Source: Thermotoga petrophila RKU-1 (GTDB lineage Bacteria; Thermotogota; Thermotogae; Thermotogales; Thermotogaceae). Taken from it: a stretch of DNA of 64,000 nucleotides. The translations under genes were made by a program, and so were the position numbers. The stretch spans positions 1,759,512 to 1,823,511 of the forward strand of contig NC_009486.1 of NCBI RefSeq assembly GCF_000016785.1. Direction: 5' to 3'. Shown in pieces: positions 42,221-51,095 of this stretch (its first letter is position 1; each line of letters begins with the position of its first letter). A model generated the notes under the pieces. It ran no database searches, was not told where the DNA came from, and saw only the letters and a program-made list of their open reading frames with translations.

Positions 42221-43701
42221 AATTGCTCGAAATGAAACAAATTACGAAGCGCTTCCCAGGGGTAGTAGCTCTTGACAAAGTGGATTTTGACCTGGAAAGG
42301 GGAGAAATTCATGCACTTGTTGGAGAAAACGGTGCCGGTAAGAGTACTCTGATGAAAATACTATCGGGAATTCTCAAACCGGATGAGGGAAAGATCTTCC
42401 TGGATGGGAAAGAAGTGACTTTCAATTCTATTCTCGAAGCGCAAAGCCATGGGATATCAATGATTCATCAAGAGTTGAACCTTTGTGAAAATCTTACAGT
42501 AGCTGAGAACATTTTTTTGGGATTGGAAGAGAATTGGAACGTTTCGAAAAAAAATCTCGTAAGAAAAGCCGGTGAACTTCTGAAGCAGCTTGAATTTGAC
42601 ATTCAGCCTGATAAAAAGGTAGAAGAATTGAGTGTTTCGGAGAAACAGCTGGTATCCATAGCCAAAGCCCTTTCTAGGAAAGTAAAAATTCTGATAATGG
42701 ACGAACCAACCGCAACCATTACCGAACACGAGGTGAAAAGACTTTTCGAAATAATGCGTGATTTGAAGAATCGTGGAATCTCCATAATATTCATCTCACA
42801 TCGTCTCGACGAAATATTTGAAATAGCAGACAGAGTTACTGTTTTGAGAGACGGAAAAAAGATAGGAACGGGAAGTTTGAGGGACTACGATCGCGACACC
42901 ATCATACAAATGATGATAGGAAGGAAAATATCGGAAATGTATCCCAAATTTAACAAGTGTACAGAAGAAGTGCTTTTTGAAGTGGAGGAATTTTCTGTGC
43001 CAGGTTATGTAGAACCTCTTTCCTTCGAATTAAGAAAGGGAGAAATTTTCGGAATAGCTGGGCTAGTAGGCTGCGGTAAGAGCGAACTTGCTTTGGGACT
43101 TTTTGGGGCACTGAAACCACATTTCAAAAGAATGGTGCTTTTTGGAAAAGAAATAAAAAGACTAGATAGTCCTTTAGATGCTTTAGAAAATGGTATCATT
43201 ATGGTTCCGGAAGATAGAAAAACCCTGGGACTCGTTCTCGAACTGAGTGTAATGAAAAACATTATCCTTCCAAATACAGATATTGTTTCGCGGTTCATAA
43301 AGATAGACTGGAAACAATCGGCTAGAATCGCTGAGCGCTTCGTAAGACAACTGAATATTAAGACTCCCTCCATCAAACAGCTGGTTAAAAATCTGTCAGG
43401 TGGTAATCAACAAAAGGTAGTGATAGCGAAATATTTGGTGAAGAAGCCACGACTCGCCGTGTTCGTGGAACCAACCCGCGGTATCGATGTGGGATCTAAG
43501 GTAGAAATTTATGAGTTGATGAATCACCTGGCAAACGAGGGGACTGGGATTATCTTCATTTCTTCTGAGTTACCAGAGATAGTTAATCTGTGCGATCGGG
43601 TAATGGTCATGCATAGAGGCAGAATGACAGCATTGCTGGAGAAAGATGAAATATCCCAAGAAAACATCATGAAAGCTGCAGTGGGGGTGCAAGTGAAATG
43701 A
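42217..43701 (+). CDS. rbsA: Ribose ABC transporter, duplicated ATP-binding protein
   Basis: 494 aa from TTG 42217 (overlapping the rbsD stop; GGGGTGAT upstream). Two ABC domains: the first with GENGAGKSTLMKILSG, LSVSEKQLVSIAKAL and MDEPTATI; the second with GLVGCGKSELALGLFG and LSGGNQQKVVIAKYL. In the second, Walker B has VEPTRGID, as in RbsA-type proteins where one site is degenerate. Works with RbsC and RbsB in ribose uptake. Confidence 0.95.
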   Translation: MKLLEMKQITKRFPGVVALDKVDFDLERGEIHALVGENGAGKSTLMKILSGILKPDEGKIFLDGKEVTFNSILEAQSHGISMIHQELNLCENLTVAENIFLGLEENWNVSKKNLVRKAGELLKQLEFDIQPDKKVEELSVSEKQLVSIAKALSRKVKILIMDEPTATITEHEVKRLFEIMRDLKNRGISIIFISHRLDEIFEIADRVTVLRDGKKIGTGSLRDYDRDTIIQMMIGRKISEMYPKFNKCTEEVLFEVEEFSVPGYVEPLSFELRKGEIFGIAGLVGCGKSELALGLFGALKPHFKRMVLFGKEIKRLDSPLDALENGIIMVPEDRKTLGLVLELSVMKNIILPNTDIVSRFIKIDWKQSARIAERFVRQLNIKTPSIKQLVKNLSGGNQQKVVIAKYLVKKPRLAVFVEPTRGIDVGSKVEIYELMNHLANEGTGIIFISSELPEIVNLCDRVMVMHRGRMTALLEKDEISQENIMKAAVGVQVK

Positions 43702-44618
43702 AAAAGATATGGAATCTTATGAGAAGATACCCGGTAGTTGTTGGATTCGTTGCACTGTTGGTCGCTCTGTCGATTCTTTCCGATAGATTTCTAACGATTT
43801 CCAATCTGCTCAACGTGTTGAGACAGGTTTCTGTTCAAGCAATCATAGCCTTTGGGATGACAATTGTCATCATTTCTGGTGGAATAGACCTTTCAGTGGG
43901 ATCTGTTTTTGCTTTCAGTGCTGTTGTACTCGCGTCAATTCTGAAGCAAGGATCCATTTTTCTAGCTATGTTGGCAGGCCTGGGAGTTGGTGCTCTTTTT
44001 GGTCTTTTCAATGGCTTTGTGATAGCCAAGGCGAAACTACAACCTTTCATTGTAACGCTCGCAACGATGGCAATTGCCAGAAGCTTTACCCTTCTGTACA
44101 CAAACGGTATGCCAATAACGGGGTTCAGCGATGCCTTCAGGTTCATTGGACGTGGAGAGATTTTCTCGATCCCTGTTCCTGTTTTCATCATGTTTGGAGT
44201 GTTTTTTCTAACTTGGTATCTCCTTTCCCAAACAAAACTTGGTTTGTACGCATATTCAATAGGTGGCAATGAGGAAGCAACAAGGTTAAGTGGCGTCAAC
44301 GTTGACAATTACAAAATGATTTTTTACATCGTGAGTGGGGTATATTCTGCTATCAGCGCCATGATCTTAACAGCGAGGCTTAACAGCGCTCAACCCATTT
44401 TTGGACAAGGATACGAACTTGATGCCATCGCGGCGGTGGTTCTGGGTGGAGCAAGCCTTTCTGGAGGGAAAGGAACAGTATTTGGAACACTCTTTGGAGC
44501 TTTGATCATGGGAATCATAAACAACGGTCTCAATTTGCTGAATGTTTCACCATTTTATCAACAAGCAGTAAAAGGAAGTATCATTCTGGCGGCGGTCCTT
44601 CTGGAAAGAGAGAAATAA
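43698..44618 (+). CDS. rbsC: Ribose ABC transporter permease
   Basis: 306-aa inner-membrane permease with about nine hydrophobic spans and family motifs ISGGIDLSVGSVFAFSAVV, LQPFIVTLATMAIARS, SGVNVDNYKMIFYIVSG and LGGASLSGGKGTVFGT (cytoplasmic EAA-like loop). Overlaps rbsA by 4 nt. Confidence 0.95.
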   Translation: MKKIWNLMRRYPVVVGFVALLVALSILSDRFLTISNLLNVLRQVSVQAIIAFGMTIVIISGGIDLSVGSVFAFSAVVLASILKQGSIFLAMLAGLGVGALFGLFNGFVIAKAKLQPFIVTLATMAIARSFTLLYTNGMPITGFSDAFRFIGRGEIFSIPVPVFIMFGVFFLTWYLLSQTKLGLYAYSIGGNEEATRLSGVNVDNYKMIFYIVSGVYSAISAMILTARLNSAQPIFGQGYELDAIAAVVLGGASLSGGKGTVFGTLFGALIMGIINNGLNLLNVSPFYQQAVKGSIILAAVLLEREK

Positions 44619-44648
44619 GCACCCAGAAAATCTCAGGGAGGTGGTGGT

Positions 44649-45536
44649 ATGAGGAAGTTGGTATTCACTTTGCTGGCGGTACTTCTTATGCTGGGAGTAG
44701 CATTCGGCGCAAAGTACGTTGTAGGACTCTCACTATCAACATTGAATAACCCGTTCTTCGTAACATTGAGAGATGGCGCTGTAGATACAGCAAAGAAACT
44801 AGGAATCGATTTGATTGTTTTGGATGCTCAGGATAACCCAGCGAAGCAGCTCAACGATATTGAAGACTTGATCCAAAGAGGTGTTGATCTCATCATCATT
44901 AACCCAACTGATAGCGACGCAATTGTATCAGCCGTGGAAAGTGCAAACGAAGCGGGGATTCCTGTTATAACAGTGGATAGGGCTTCAAATGGAGGAAAAG
45001 TAGTGTGCCACATTGCCTCTGATAACGTTGAAGGTGGAAGAATGGCAGCAAGGTACATAGCGAAAGTTTTAAACGGAAAGGGGAAGGTAGTGGAACTTGT
45101 AGGTATTCCTGGAACATCCGCAGCAAGAGATAGAGGGAAGGGCTTTGAAGAGGAACTCGCGAAATATCCTGGCTTACAGCTTGTAGCGAAGCAAACTGCT
45201 AACTTCAACAGAGCAGAGGGGCTCACAGTGATGGAAAACATCCTTGAAGCACATCCTGACATCGATGCTGTTTTTGCTCAAAATGATGAAATGGCGCTGG
45301 GAGCCATTGAAGCTATCAAAGCGGCTGGAAAACTCGATGACATAATCGTAGTAGGATTCGATGCCATTCCTGATGCAATAGAAGCTATCAAGAAGGGAGA
45401 AATGGAAGCAACTATTGCGCAGCAACCATACCTGATGGGTCAGCTGGCAGTCACAAAAGCGTTTGAATATCTGACAACAGGTACAGTCTTCTTCCCGGTT
45501 GAATTGAAGCTTGTAACTACTGAAAACGTCGAGTGA
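44649..45536 (+). CDS. rbsB: Ribose ABC transporter substrate-binding protein
   Basis: 295-aa periplasmic protein with a signal peptide (MRKLVFTLLAVLLMLGVAFGA). Type I sugar-binding fold: GLSLSTLNNPFFVTLRDGA, LINPTDSDAIVSAVE, ITVDRASNGGKVVCHIASDN (ligand residues), QNDEMALGAIEAIKAAG, VVGFDAIPDAIEAI. AGGGAGGTGG precedes the ATG. Last gene before a strong terminator, as expected for the most abundant component. Confidence 0.95.
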   Translation: MRKLVFTLLAVLLMLGVAFGAKYVVGLSLSTLNNPFFVTLRDGAVDTAKKLGIDLIVLDAQDNPAKQLNDIEDLIQRGVDLIIINPTDSDAIVSAVESANEAGIPVITVDRASNGGKVVCHIASDNVEGGRMAARYIAKVLNGKGKVVELVGIPGTSAARDRGKGFEEELAKYPGLQLVAKQTANFNRAEGLTVMENILEAHPDIDAVFAQNDEMALGAIEAIKAAGKLDDIIVVGFDAIPDAIEAIKKGEMEATIAQQPYLMGQLAVTKAFEYLTTGTVFFPVELKLVTTENVE

Positions 45537-45546
45537 AGAGCCTAAG

Positions 45547-45575
45547 GAGGGTGGGAATTCTTCCCACCCTCTTTT
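45547..45575. terminator. Terminator between rbsB and the radical SAM gene
   Basis: Eleven-bp stem GAGGGTGGGAA / TTCCCACCCTC with a TTC loop and TTTTA after it; also followed by A/T-rich sequence on the other side, so it could stop both convergent transcripts. Confidence 0.88.
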
Positions 45576-46263
45576 ATAAAATACCTCTCTTTCTCAAATT
45601 TTCCACCACGAATGAATATTTTTCCAGATACTCCTTCTCTATCCTGCAAGGAACGGGAAGTTTCTTTTTGAGTTCACTCAGTCCTTCTTCGCCGAATAGA
45701 TCGTACATTACGGCAACCCAGAAACGCACCTTTCCATACAGGTTCTCCAGGGCTTTCAGCTGATAGTGGAAATACCGCCCATCCGCGCCGGTTATTCGTT
45801 CAAAGTTTTCTTCGTCCCAGCCCTTCACATTCACTCTCACAAGAACATCAAAGTCAGTGAAAAGATCCACCAGGGATGGATCGTAGCCAAACAAAATGCC
45901 GTTTGTCTCCAGGATGAACGTTCCTTTCACGAGTTTCATCACTTCTTTTGTGTGTTCTGCCGATTTTCTTCCAAGAATCGGCTCTGCGCCGCTGATCCTG
46001 AAAAGATCGCATCTTCTTTTTCTTGAGATCTCCACGAGTTTTTCTGCCACCTCTTCCGGTGAGAAAAAGTCTCCCACCTTCTCTAGCCTCATGTTCTTGA
46101 AGTAGTTCCAGCAGTAAGCACAGAGCAGATTACACCCGACAGAGTCTGCCGTTACGATCCCACCATAATACAGAGAGTACCTGAACCTGTAGTATTTTCT
46201 CTCTCCGTCTTTCATAACAAGGTTTTCTATCTTCTTTGACCTTTCAACCGGATCGAATCCCAT
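45574..46263 (-). CDS. Radical SAM protein
   Basis: 229-aa radical SAM enzyme with the 4Fe-4S motif CNLLCAYC (CxxxCxxC, residues about 44-51), a GxE-like GAEPILG stretch, and TNGILFG/VRVNVKG strand motifs. It resembles small stand-alone or activase-type radical SAM proteins (an N-terminal YYGGIVTADSVG like activating enzymes). Substrate unknown. It diverges from the DUF429 gene. Confidence 0.82.
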   Translation of the reverse strand: MGFDPVERSKKIENLVMKDGERKYYRFRYSLYYGGIVTADSVGCNLLCAYCWNYFKNMRLEKVGDFFSPEEVAEKLVEISRKRRCDLFRISGAEPILGRKSAEHTKEVMKLVKGTFILETNGILFGYDPSLVDLFTDFDVLVRVNVKGWDEENFERITGADGRYFHYQLKALENLYGKVRFWVAVMYDLFGEEGLSELKKKLPVPCRIEKEYLEKYSFVVENLRKRGIL

Positions 46264-46292
46264 GATATTCCCTCCGGTTTATAATGTACACG

Positions 46293-47042
46293 ATGATCAC
46301 GGCCGGCGTGGATGGTACCCGAAGAGGATGGGTGTACGCCCTGGTCGAAGAACGCAAAGTTTTGGAGATAGGTCTCATGGAACGCTTTTCGTTCCTGGGA
46401 TTTCCTGTGCTTGTGGACATTCCCATAGGGCTTCCGGAGACCGGTGAAAGAGTGTGTGACAGACTCGCACGGAAGATCCTTTCAAGGCGGGCAGGATGTG
46501 TGTTCACCGTGCCTGTCAGAGAAGCGGTTTATCAGAAAACCTATGAGGACGCTCTGATGATCAACAGGAAAAAGCAGGGAAAGGGATTTTCTGTTCAGTT
46601 CTGGAACATCGTGGAAAAAGTGAGGGAAGTGGATCTCTTCTTGAGAGAAAATCCTTCGCTGGTTAGTGTGATCAAAGAATCTCATCCAGAGCTTTGCTTT
46701 TTGAGGCTTTCTGGAAGACTTCTTGCCTCAAAACACACAGAAGAAGGAATTAAGCAGAGAATAGATGTTCTGAGGAGATTCCTCACACTCGATGTGAAAG
46801 AACTGAAAAAGACTGAAGAAAGACTGAAAGTTGCCCTTCACGACCTTCTCGACGCTCTGGTACTTGCCCTCTCCGGACAGTTCTCACTGGAGACGATCCC
46901 CGAAAACCCACCGAACGATCGCTACGGTCTTCCGATGAGCATAAAAATCCCAAAGATCATCAATGGAAGATGGAACTTTCTGTCTACCGTGTCTCCCTCA
47001 CGTTTTCCCAGCGTTTTGCTTCAGAGTCTGGTAGGATATTAA
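46293..47042 (+). CDS. DUF429 RNase H-fold protein
   Basis: 249 aa from the ATG at 46293; another ATG lies three codons upstream. DUF429 proteins are predicted RNase H-like nucleases: the first strand MITAGVDGTRRGWVYAL, VDIPIGLPETGERVCDRLAR and the C-terminal LLDALVLALSG carry the acidic residues expected. No ribosome site is visible, and TATAAT at 46280-46285 ends eight bases before the ATG, so the mRNA may be leaderless. Cellular role unknown. Confidence 0.8.
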   Translation: MITAGVDGTRRGWVYALVEERKVLEIGLMERFSFLGFPVLVDIPIGLPETGERVCDRLARKILSRRAGCVFTVPVREAVYQKTYEDALMINRKKQGKGFSVQFWNIVEKVREVDLFLRENPSLVSVIKESHPELCFLRLSGRLLASKHTEEGIKQRIDVLRRFLTLDVKELKKTEERLKVALHDLLDALVLALSGQFSLETIPENPPNDRYGLPMSIKIPKIINGRWNFLSTVSPSRFPSVLLQSLVGY

Positions 47043-47045
47043 AGG

Positions 47046-47208
47046 ATGAAAAAAATCACCATCAGAGCCTTTACCTCTCTTCAAAAGAGCCAAGGTTTCA
47101 GAAGGTGAAGCAGGAAAAACGCTAAGGGAGAAACTTCCAGGTATCTGCGAAAGATTATTCAACCTCATCGTGATGAAAATCCACAAAAGCGTGCCCGTGT
47201 GGAAGTAG
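47046..47208 (+). pseudogene. Possible decayed small gene after the DUF429 gene
   Basis: The 256-bp gap has coding-like fragments in different frames: an ATG at 47046 gives MKKITIRAFTSLQKSQGF, and after a frame change GEAGKTLREKLPGICERLF continues to a stop at 47206-47208. The pattern (beta strand start, then a G-rich turn) is faintly MoaD/ubiquitin-like. The rest of the gap up to 47298 shows only the ribosome site of the next gene. Confidence 0.25.
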
Positions 47209-47298
47209 CGGATTAGAGAGGTTGGAAAATAAAAAAGCCAGCGTTGATGAATTCAAGGACCCTGAACACATGAAATTCTCCTGATGAGGAGGGAAAGT

Positions 47299-48570
47299 AT
47301 GAAAAAAGCGACAAGTTTGATAATGCTGATTCTCACCGCCACGATCTTCGCCGTGCATCCTCTGGACGTTCTCACTCGAGAAAGAGGAACTTCTCTTTAC
47401 GAAACGAAGATCTCAACCACTACCCAGGAGGGTGAGGAAATATACGTTCTCAAATCCTATGGAATGAAATGGCAGGAGATTCAGTGGTTTCACAGGGTGG
47501 GTATCATTCTTCCATCCAATCTACGATACAAAGATCGAGCATTCCTGCTGATAACAGGTGGGAGCAGGAAAGAGGAAAACGAAGGTTACTACAGGTCGTT
47601 TCTGGAGGACGTCCTGGAGTATCTGTGGGTGGCGAGGATGTTTGAGTCTCCCTTCGTGGTTGTGGGTGATGTTCCCAATCAGCCGATCTTTGGTCTCAGA
47701 GAAGATGCGTTGATTGCAGAGACGTTCAGAATGTACCTTGAAAAACCCGATCCATACCTTCCTCTCCTTGTTCCCATGACGTACGGTGTGATAAAGGCCA
47801 TGGACACAGCGCAGGATTTCCTTGAGAAAAAAGGCATAGAAATCAAAGGCTTCATGGTTTCAGGGGCTTCCAAAAGAGGGTGGACCACGTATCTTACGGC
47901 GATCTTTGACCCGCGTGTTTTCGCCATCGCTCCTATGGTGTACGACAATCTGAACATAGAAGCCCAGCTCTTGCATCAAAAGGAGTACTACAGCACTTAC
48001 AGCGAAAAACTCAAAGATTATCAGGAAAGAGGGCTCTTCGAAATTCTCGAAAGTGATCTGGGAAAAAGGCTCCTTGAAATGGTCGATCCTTACGCTATGA
48101 GATTGAGACTCTCTCTTCCAAAAATCCTCGTGCTTGGCACCAACGATGAATACTGGACCGTGGATTCGGCGAACCTCTACGTGGACGACCTCCCGGGCGA
48201 AACCTTTCTCTTCTACTCCCCGAACGATCCTCACAACCTGAAGAATGTGAAGGAGATAATAGAGACTCTCTCTTCGTTCTTCAAGATGTATCCCAAACTA
48301 CCGAAGGTGGAATTTTCCTACGAGGGCGGTAAAATACTCGTTGAAAAGATCCCGGAAATTGTAGACGCGGAACTGTGGTTTGCAAGATCGAAGAGCAGAG
48401 ATTTCAGAAAGACGGTGTGGCTTAGGCGTGGCGTGGAAGAAACCGATTATTCGCTGATCGGGGTACCTCCTGAAAAGCCTGAAGGTTTTTATCAAGCGTA
48501 CTTCTTGAGAGTCACTCTCGAAATCAATGGGTTGAGGATGAAGCTTTGCAGTAAGATGATAGTGGAATAG
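47299..48570 (+). CDS. PqaA-type (PhoPQ-activated pathogenicity-related) exported hydrolase
   Basis: 423 aa from ATG 47299, preceded by GAGGAGGG; an upstream in-frame ATG at 47284 lies before this site. Signal peptide (about 1-18) and an alpha/beta-hydrolase fold: nucleophile elbow GASKRGWTT (Ser near residue 197), acid region LVLGTNDEYWTVDS, and His in SPNDPHNLKN. Related to the PqaA family, whose function outside Salmonella is unknown. Substrate cannot be inferred. Confidence 0.82.
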   Translation: MKKATSLIMLILTATIFAVHPLDVLTRERGTSLYETKISTTTQEGEEIYVLKSYGMKWQEIQWFHRVGIILPSNLRYKDRAFLLITGGSRKEENEGYYRSFLEDVLEYLWVARMFESPFVVVGDVPNQPIFGLREDALIAETFRMYLEKPDPYLPLLVPMTYGVIKAMDTAQDFLEKKGIEIKGFMVSGASKRGWTTYLTAIFDPRVFAIAPMVYDNLNIEAQLLHQKEYYSTYSEKLKDYQERGLFEILESDLGKRLLEMVDPYAMRLRLSLPKILVLGTNDEYWTVDSANLYVDDLPGETFLFYSPNDPHNLKNVKEIIETLSSFFKMYPKLPKVEFSYEGGKILVEKIPEIVDAELWFARSKSRDFRKTVWLRRGVEETDYSLIGVPPEKPEGFYQAYFLRVTLEINGLRMKLCSKMIVE

Positions 48571-48625
48571 CGGGGTGAAATCTTGGGAAAATGTAGTTGG
48601 TGAATCTAATAGTCCAAGTGAAGAC

Positions 48626-49654
48626 TCAATAGACTGTGTAGAATATGAGTTCTCCAGAATCGGTGCAGAGAACAGCGAATTCTTTTTCTGAGATCTTGAA
48701 AATCTTCAGAGGATACTTTCCCGTTTTAACCGTTTGAACGACTCTATCGTTTTTTATTAGATATATCTCTTCCGCTTCCACAGAAAGTGCCACCAGATAG
48801 TTTCCTATCTCCTCGAGGTAGAGCACAGGGTGCGGCACGTTGATTTGTCTTACACTGCCGTTTCTATCCACCACAGATATAACGGGAGAGACAAGACTGG
48901 CAACTGCAAGATCGGGACCATAGAAGGAAATACCGTAAGCAAAATCAGGAAGGTTTTTCTCCCACACCACTTTCCCGTTCACCAGTTTCACGAGCCAGCC
49001 GTTTCGGTAGTCAAGGACGTAATCACCGCTTGAACCTTCCACGTAGCGCAAAGGACGGGAGAGTCCCAGACGAACAGAGGTCATGCTGCCGTACCTGAGG
49101 TAAATCACATCGGGATCGTCTTCATTTCTCCAGTAACAAAGGTAGGCGATTCCTTTCGAAGTTGGAACGAAATAGGTGCTTGAAACTCCTGTTCTGTACC
49201 TTTCCACAACTTTGAAGGAACGTAGATCCACTCCAACGAGCGTTCCCTGGGAAAACAACGAAATGTAAAAAACACCGTTGTGGTAAAGAAAGACCGTGGG
49301 ATCCCCACCAAGAAGAATTTCTCTCTTTCTCTTTCCCGAAGGAGTGAGTTCAATGAACTTTCCCTCGAACATATCAGTAACGTAGAAATTCCCTTCGAGA
49401 TACATGCCCCAGACGGGGTAGGAAAAACCTGTGAAACGCGCTGTTACTCTCTTTGAAAGCGCATCCACCGCGACGACTTCTCTTTTCAAAGAATCAACGA
49501 GGGTGATGACACCCTCGTTGATCGTTCCTCTCAAAGGATTCACATTGAGCTCTATCCTCTCTGTTTCGAGGATTCCTGCGAAAACACTTACGATCAGAGA
49601 TACAAGTAGCGCTGCAGTTCCCAGTTTGTAACGTAGGTGCTGAATTCCTTCCAA
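48626..49654 (-). CDS. Exported beta-propeller-like protein
   Basis: 342 aa from a TTG at 49654 with AAAAGGA close upstream; the first 20 codons overlap the end of glnA in another frame. A hydrophobic signal (LGTAALLVSLIVSVFAG) is followed by repeating four-strand blades of about 40 residues, with no catalytic motif (YPVWGMYLEGNFYVTD, VFLYHNGVFYISLF, GDYVLDYRNGWLVKL). No function can be assigned. It is transcribed in line with glnA. Confidence 0.75.
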   Translation of the reverse strand: MEGIQHLRYKLGTAALLVSLIVSVFAGILETERIELNVNPLRGTINEGVITLVDSLKREVVAVDALSKRVTARFTGFSYPVWGMYLEGNFYVTDMFEGKFIELTPSGKRKREILLGGDPTVFLYHNGVFYISLFSQGTLVGVDLRSFKVVERYRTGVSSTYFVPTSKGIAYLCYWRNEDDPDVIYLRYGSMTSVRLGLSRPLRYVEGSSGDYVLDYRNGWLVKLVNGKVVWEKNLPDFAYGISFYGPDLAVASLVSPVISVVDRNGSVRQINVPHPVLYLEEIGNYLVALSVEAEEIYLIKNDRVVQTVKTGKYPLKIFKISEKEFAVLCTDSGELIFYTVY

Positions 49655-50913
49655 TCCTTTTCGGCAGCCTCCACAAGCTTTTCGAATATGTGTTCTCCCA
49701 GTGCATCTATTATAACATCGTCTTTCTTGAGTTCTTCGACAGCCTCTTTCAGTGATCCTGGAAGCGATTCTATGTTGAGTTCTTCTCTTCTCTCAGACGT
49801 CATGTGGTAAATGTTTTCTTCAACCGGCGCGGGAGGTTCGATCTTGTTGATGATACCGTCCAGACCTGCCGCAAGGATAGCTGCGAAGGCAAGATAGATG
49901 TTACAGGATGGATCGGGTGATCTGTACTCCAATCTTGTTGCTTTCCCCCTTGCCTTTGGAATTCTGATGAGGGCGCTTCTGTTTCCAACTGACCAGGAGA
50001 TGTAAACAGGCGCTTCGTAACCGGGAACGAGTCTCTTGTAGCTATTTATCGTAGGATTCGTGACGGCCGCGAGGGCTTTGGCGTGCTTCAATATACCACC
50101 AACGAAGTATCTTAGTTCTTTAGAAAGCCCAAGAGGATCATCGGGATCGTAGAAGATATTTTTGTCCCCCCTGAAAAGACTCATGTGAACATGCATTCCC
50201 GATCCGTTCACACCGTGGAAAGGTTTGGGCATGAAAGTTGCATGATAACCGTGGAAGATTGCCATTGTTTTGATGACGAGTTTCACAGTCTGGGCATTGT
50301 CAGCGGTTCTCAGGAAAGTGTCGTACCTGAAGTCCACCTCGTGCTGGGAGGGAGCAACTTCGTGATGGGTTGCTTCAACAATAATCCCCATCTTTTCGAG
50401 GGCTATTGCGATATCCCTTCTGATCTCTTCAACTTTGCTGAGCGGCAGAAGATCAAAATAACCTCCATGATCGAGAAACTCAGGAACAGGTTCTCCTTTT
50501 TCGTTGATGGGAAGGATGAAAAATTCCATCTCGGGGCCCGCATACGGTGTGTAACCCAGTTGTTCTGCTTTTTCAATCATTCTTCTGAGTCTGTATCTGG
50601 GATCTCCCTCAAAAGGCTTACCATCAGGGGTGTAAACATCACAGATGACCCTTGCACTCTTTGCACCGTCGACCGTCCATGGAAGAACAGCGAAAGTATC
50701 GAGGACGGGTTTGAGGTACATATCAGACTCTTCGATTCTCACAAAACCCTCGATGGATGAACCGTCGAACATGATGCCGTCTTCCCAGGATTCGAGAAAA
50801 ACATCCGGCGTTATCTCTAAATTCTTCAAGATTCCGTTGATGTCGGTGAATTGCAGCCTGATGAATCGAACATTCTCCTCTTCGATGATTCTTTTGATGG
50901 TCTCAATCGTCAT
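49594..50913 (-). CDS. glnA: Glutamine synthetase type I
   Basis: 439-aa dodecameric-type GSI that makes glutamine from glutamate, ammonia and ATP. Motifs: FDGSSIEGF (beta-grasp), AGPEMEFFI (metal site), VNGSGMHVHMSL (ammonia/ATP site), KRLVPGYEAPVYISWS and RSPDPSCNIYLA. The size is that of the short GSI-alpha form found in thermophiles and low-GC Gram-positives, which is usually not adenylylated. AGAGGAGGTG precedes the ATG. Confidence 0.96.
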   Translation of the reverse strand: MTIETIKRIIEEENVRFIRLQFTDINGILKNLEITPDVFLESWEDGIMFDGSSIEGFVRIEESDMYLKPVLDTFAVLPWTVDGAKSARVICDVYTPDGKPFEGDPRYRLRRMIEKAEQLGYTPYAGPEMEFFILPINEKGEPVPEFLDHGGYFDLLPLSKVEEIRRDIAIALEKMGIIVEATHHEVAPSQHEVDFRYDTFLRTADNAQTVKLVIKTMAIFHGYHATFMPKPFHGVNGSGMHVHMSLFRGDKNIFYDPDDPLGLSKELRYFVGGILKHAKALAAVTNPTINSYKRLVPGYEAPVYISWSVGNRSALIRIPKARGKATRLEYRSPDPSCNIYLAFAAILAAGLDGIINKIEPPAPVEENIYHMTSERREELNIESLPGSLKEAVEELKKDDVIIDALGEHIFEKLVEAAEKDWKEFSTYVTNWELQRYLYL

Positions 50914-50927
50914 AACAACACCTCCTC

Positions 50928-50956
50928 TTGAACATAAAAAATCATTGTGGTATAAT
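50928..50956 (+). promoter_or_regulatory. Strong plus-strand promoter divergent from glnA
   Basis: TTGAAC (50928-50933), exact 17-bp spacer, perfect TATAAT (50951-50956). No plus-strand protein gene follows; it points at the small transcript below. Confidence 0.8.
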
Positions 50957-50962
50957 CAATAT

Positions 50963-51050
50963 CCCAAGACACGAAATAAAGTTGTTTGGGCCAGTAAAAA
51001 TCAAAAAAAACAATCCTTTCTGTCCCCGGGGACAGAGGGGTTTTTCTTTT
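50963..51050 (+). ncRNA. Candidate small RNA (~88 nt) between glnA and the membrane-protein gene
   Basis: The strong promoter is followed by two hairpins. The first pairs CCCAA with TTGGG (50963-50990). The second, CCTTTCTGTCC-CCGG-GGACAGAGGGG (51015-51040), is an 11-bp stem with two U-G pairs and runs directly into TTTTTCTTTT: a full intrinsic terminator. No ORF of useful length is present and the next gene lies on the other strand, so the unit looks like a free-standing sRNA gene. On the minus strand the same stem with a T-run at 51010-51003 can also terminate the 51096-52367 gene, an alternative explanation for the hairpin but not for the promoter. Confidence 0.55.
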
Positions 51051-51095
51051 TGCATCTTTATGCGTAGAATATAACAGCCGTTTGTGAATTGCAAA

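Noticed and set aside
47043..47298. Riboswitch upstream of the PqaA-like gene
   Set aside because: No known aptamer core or terminator/anti-terminator pair could be recognised; coding-like fragments explain it better.
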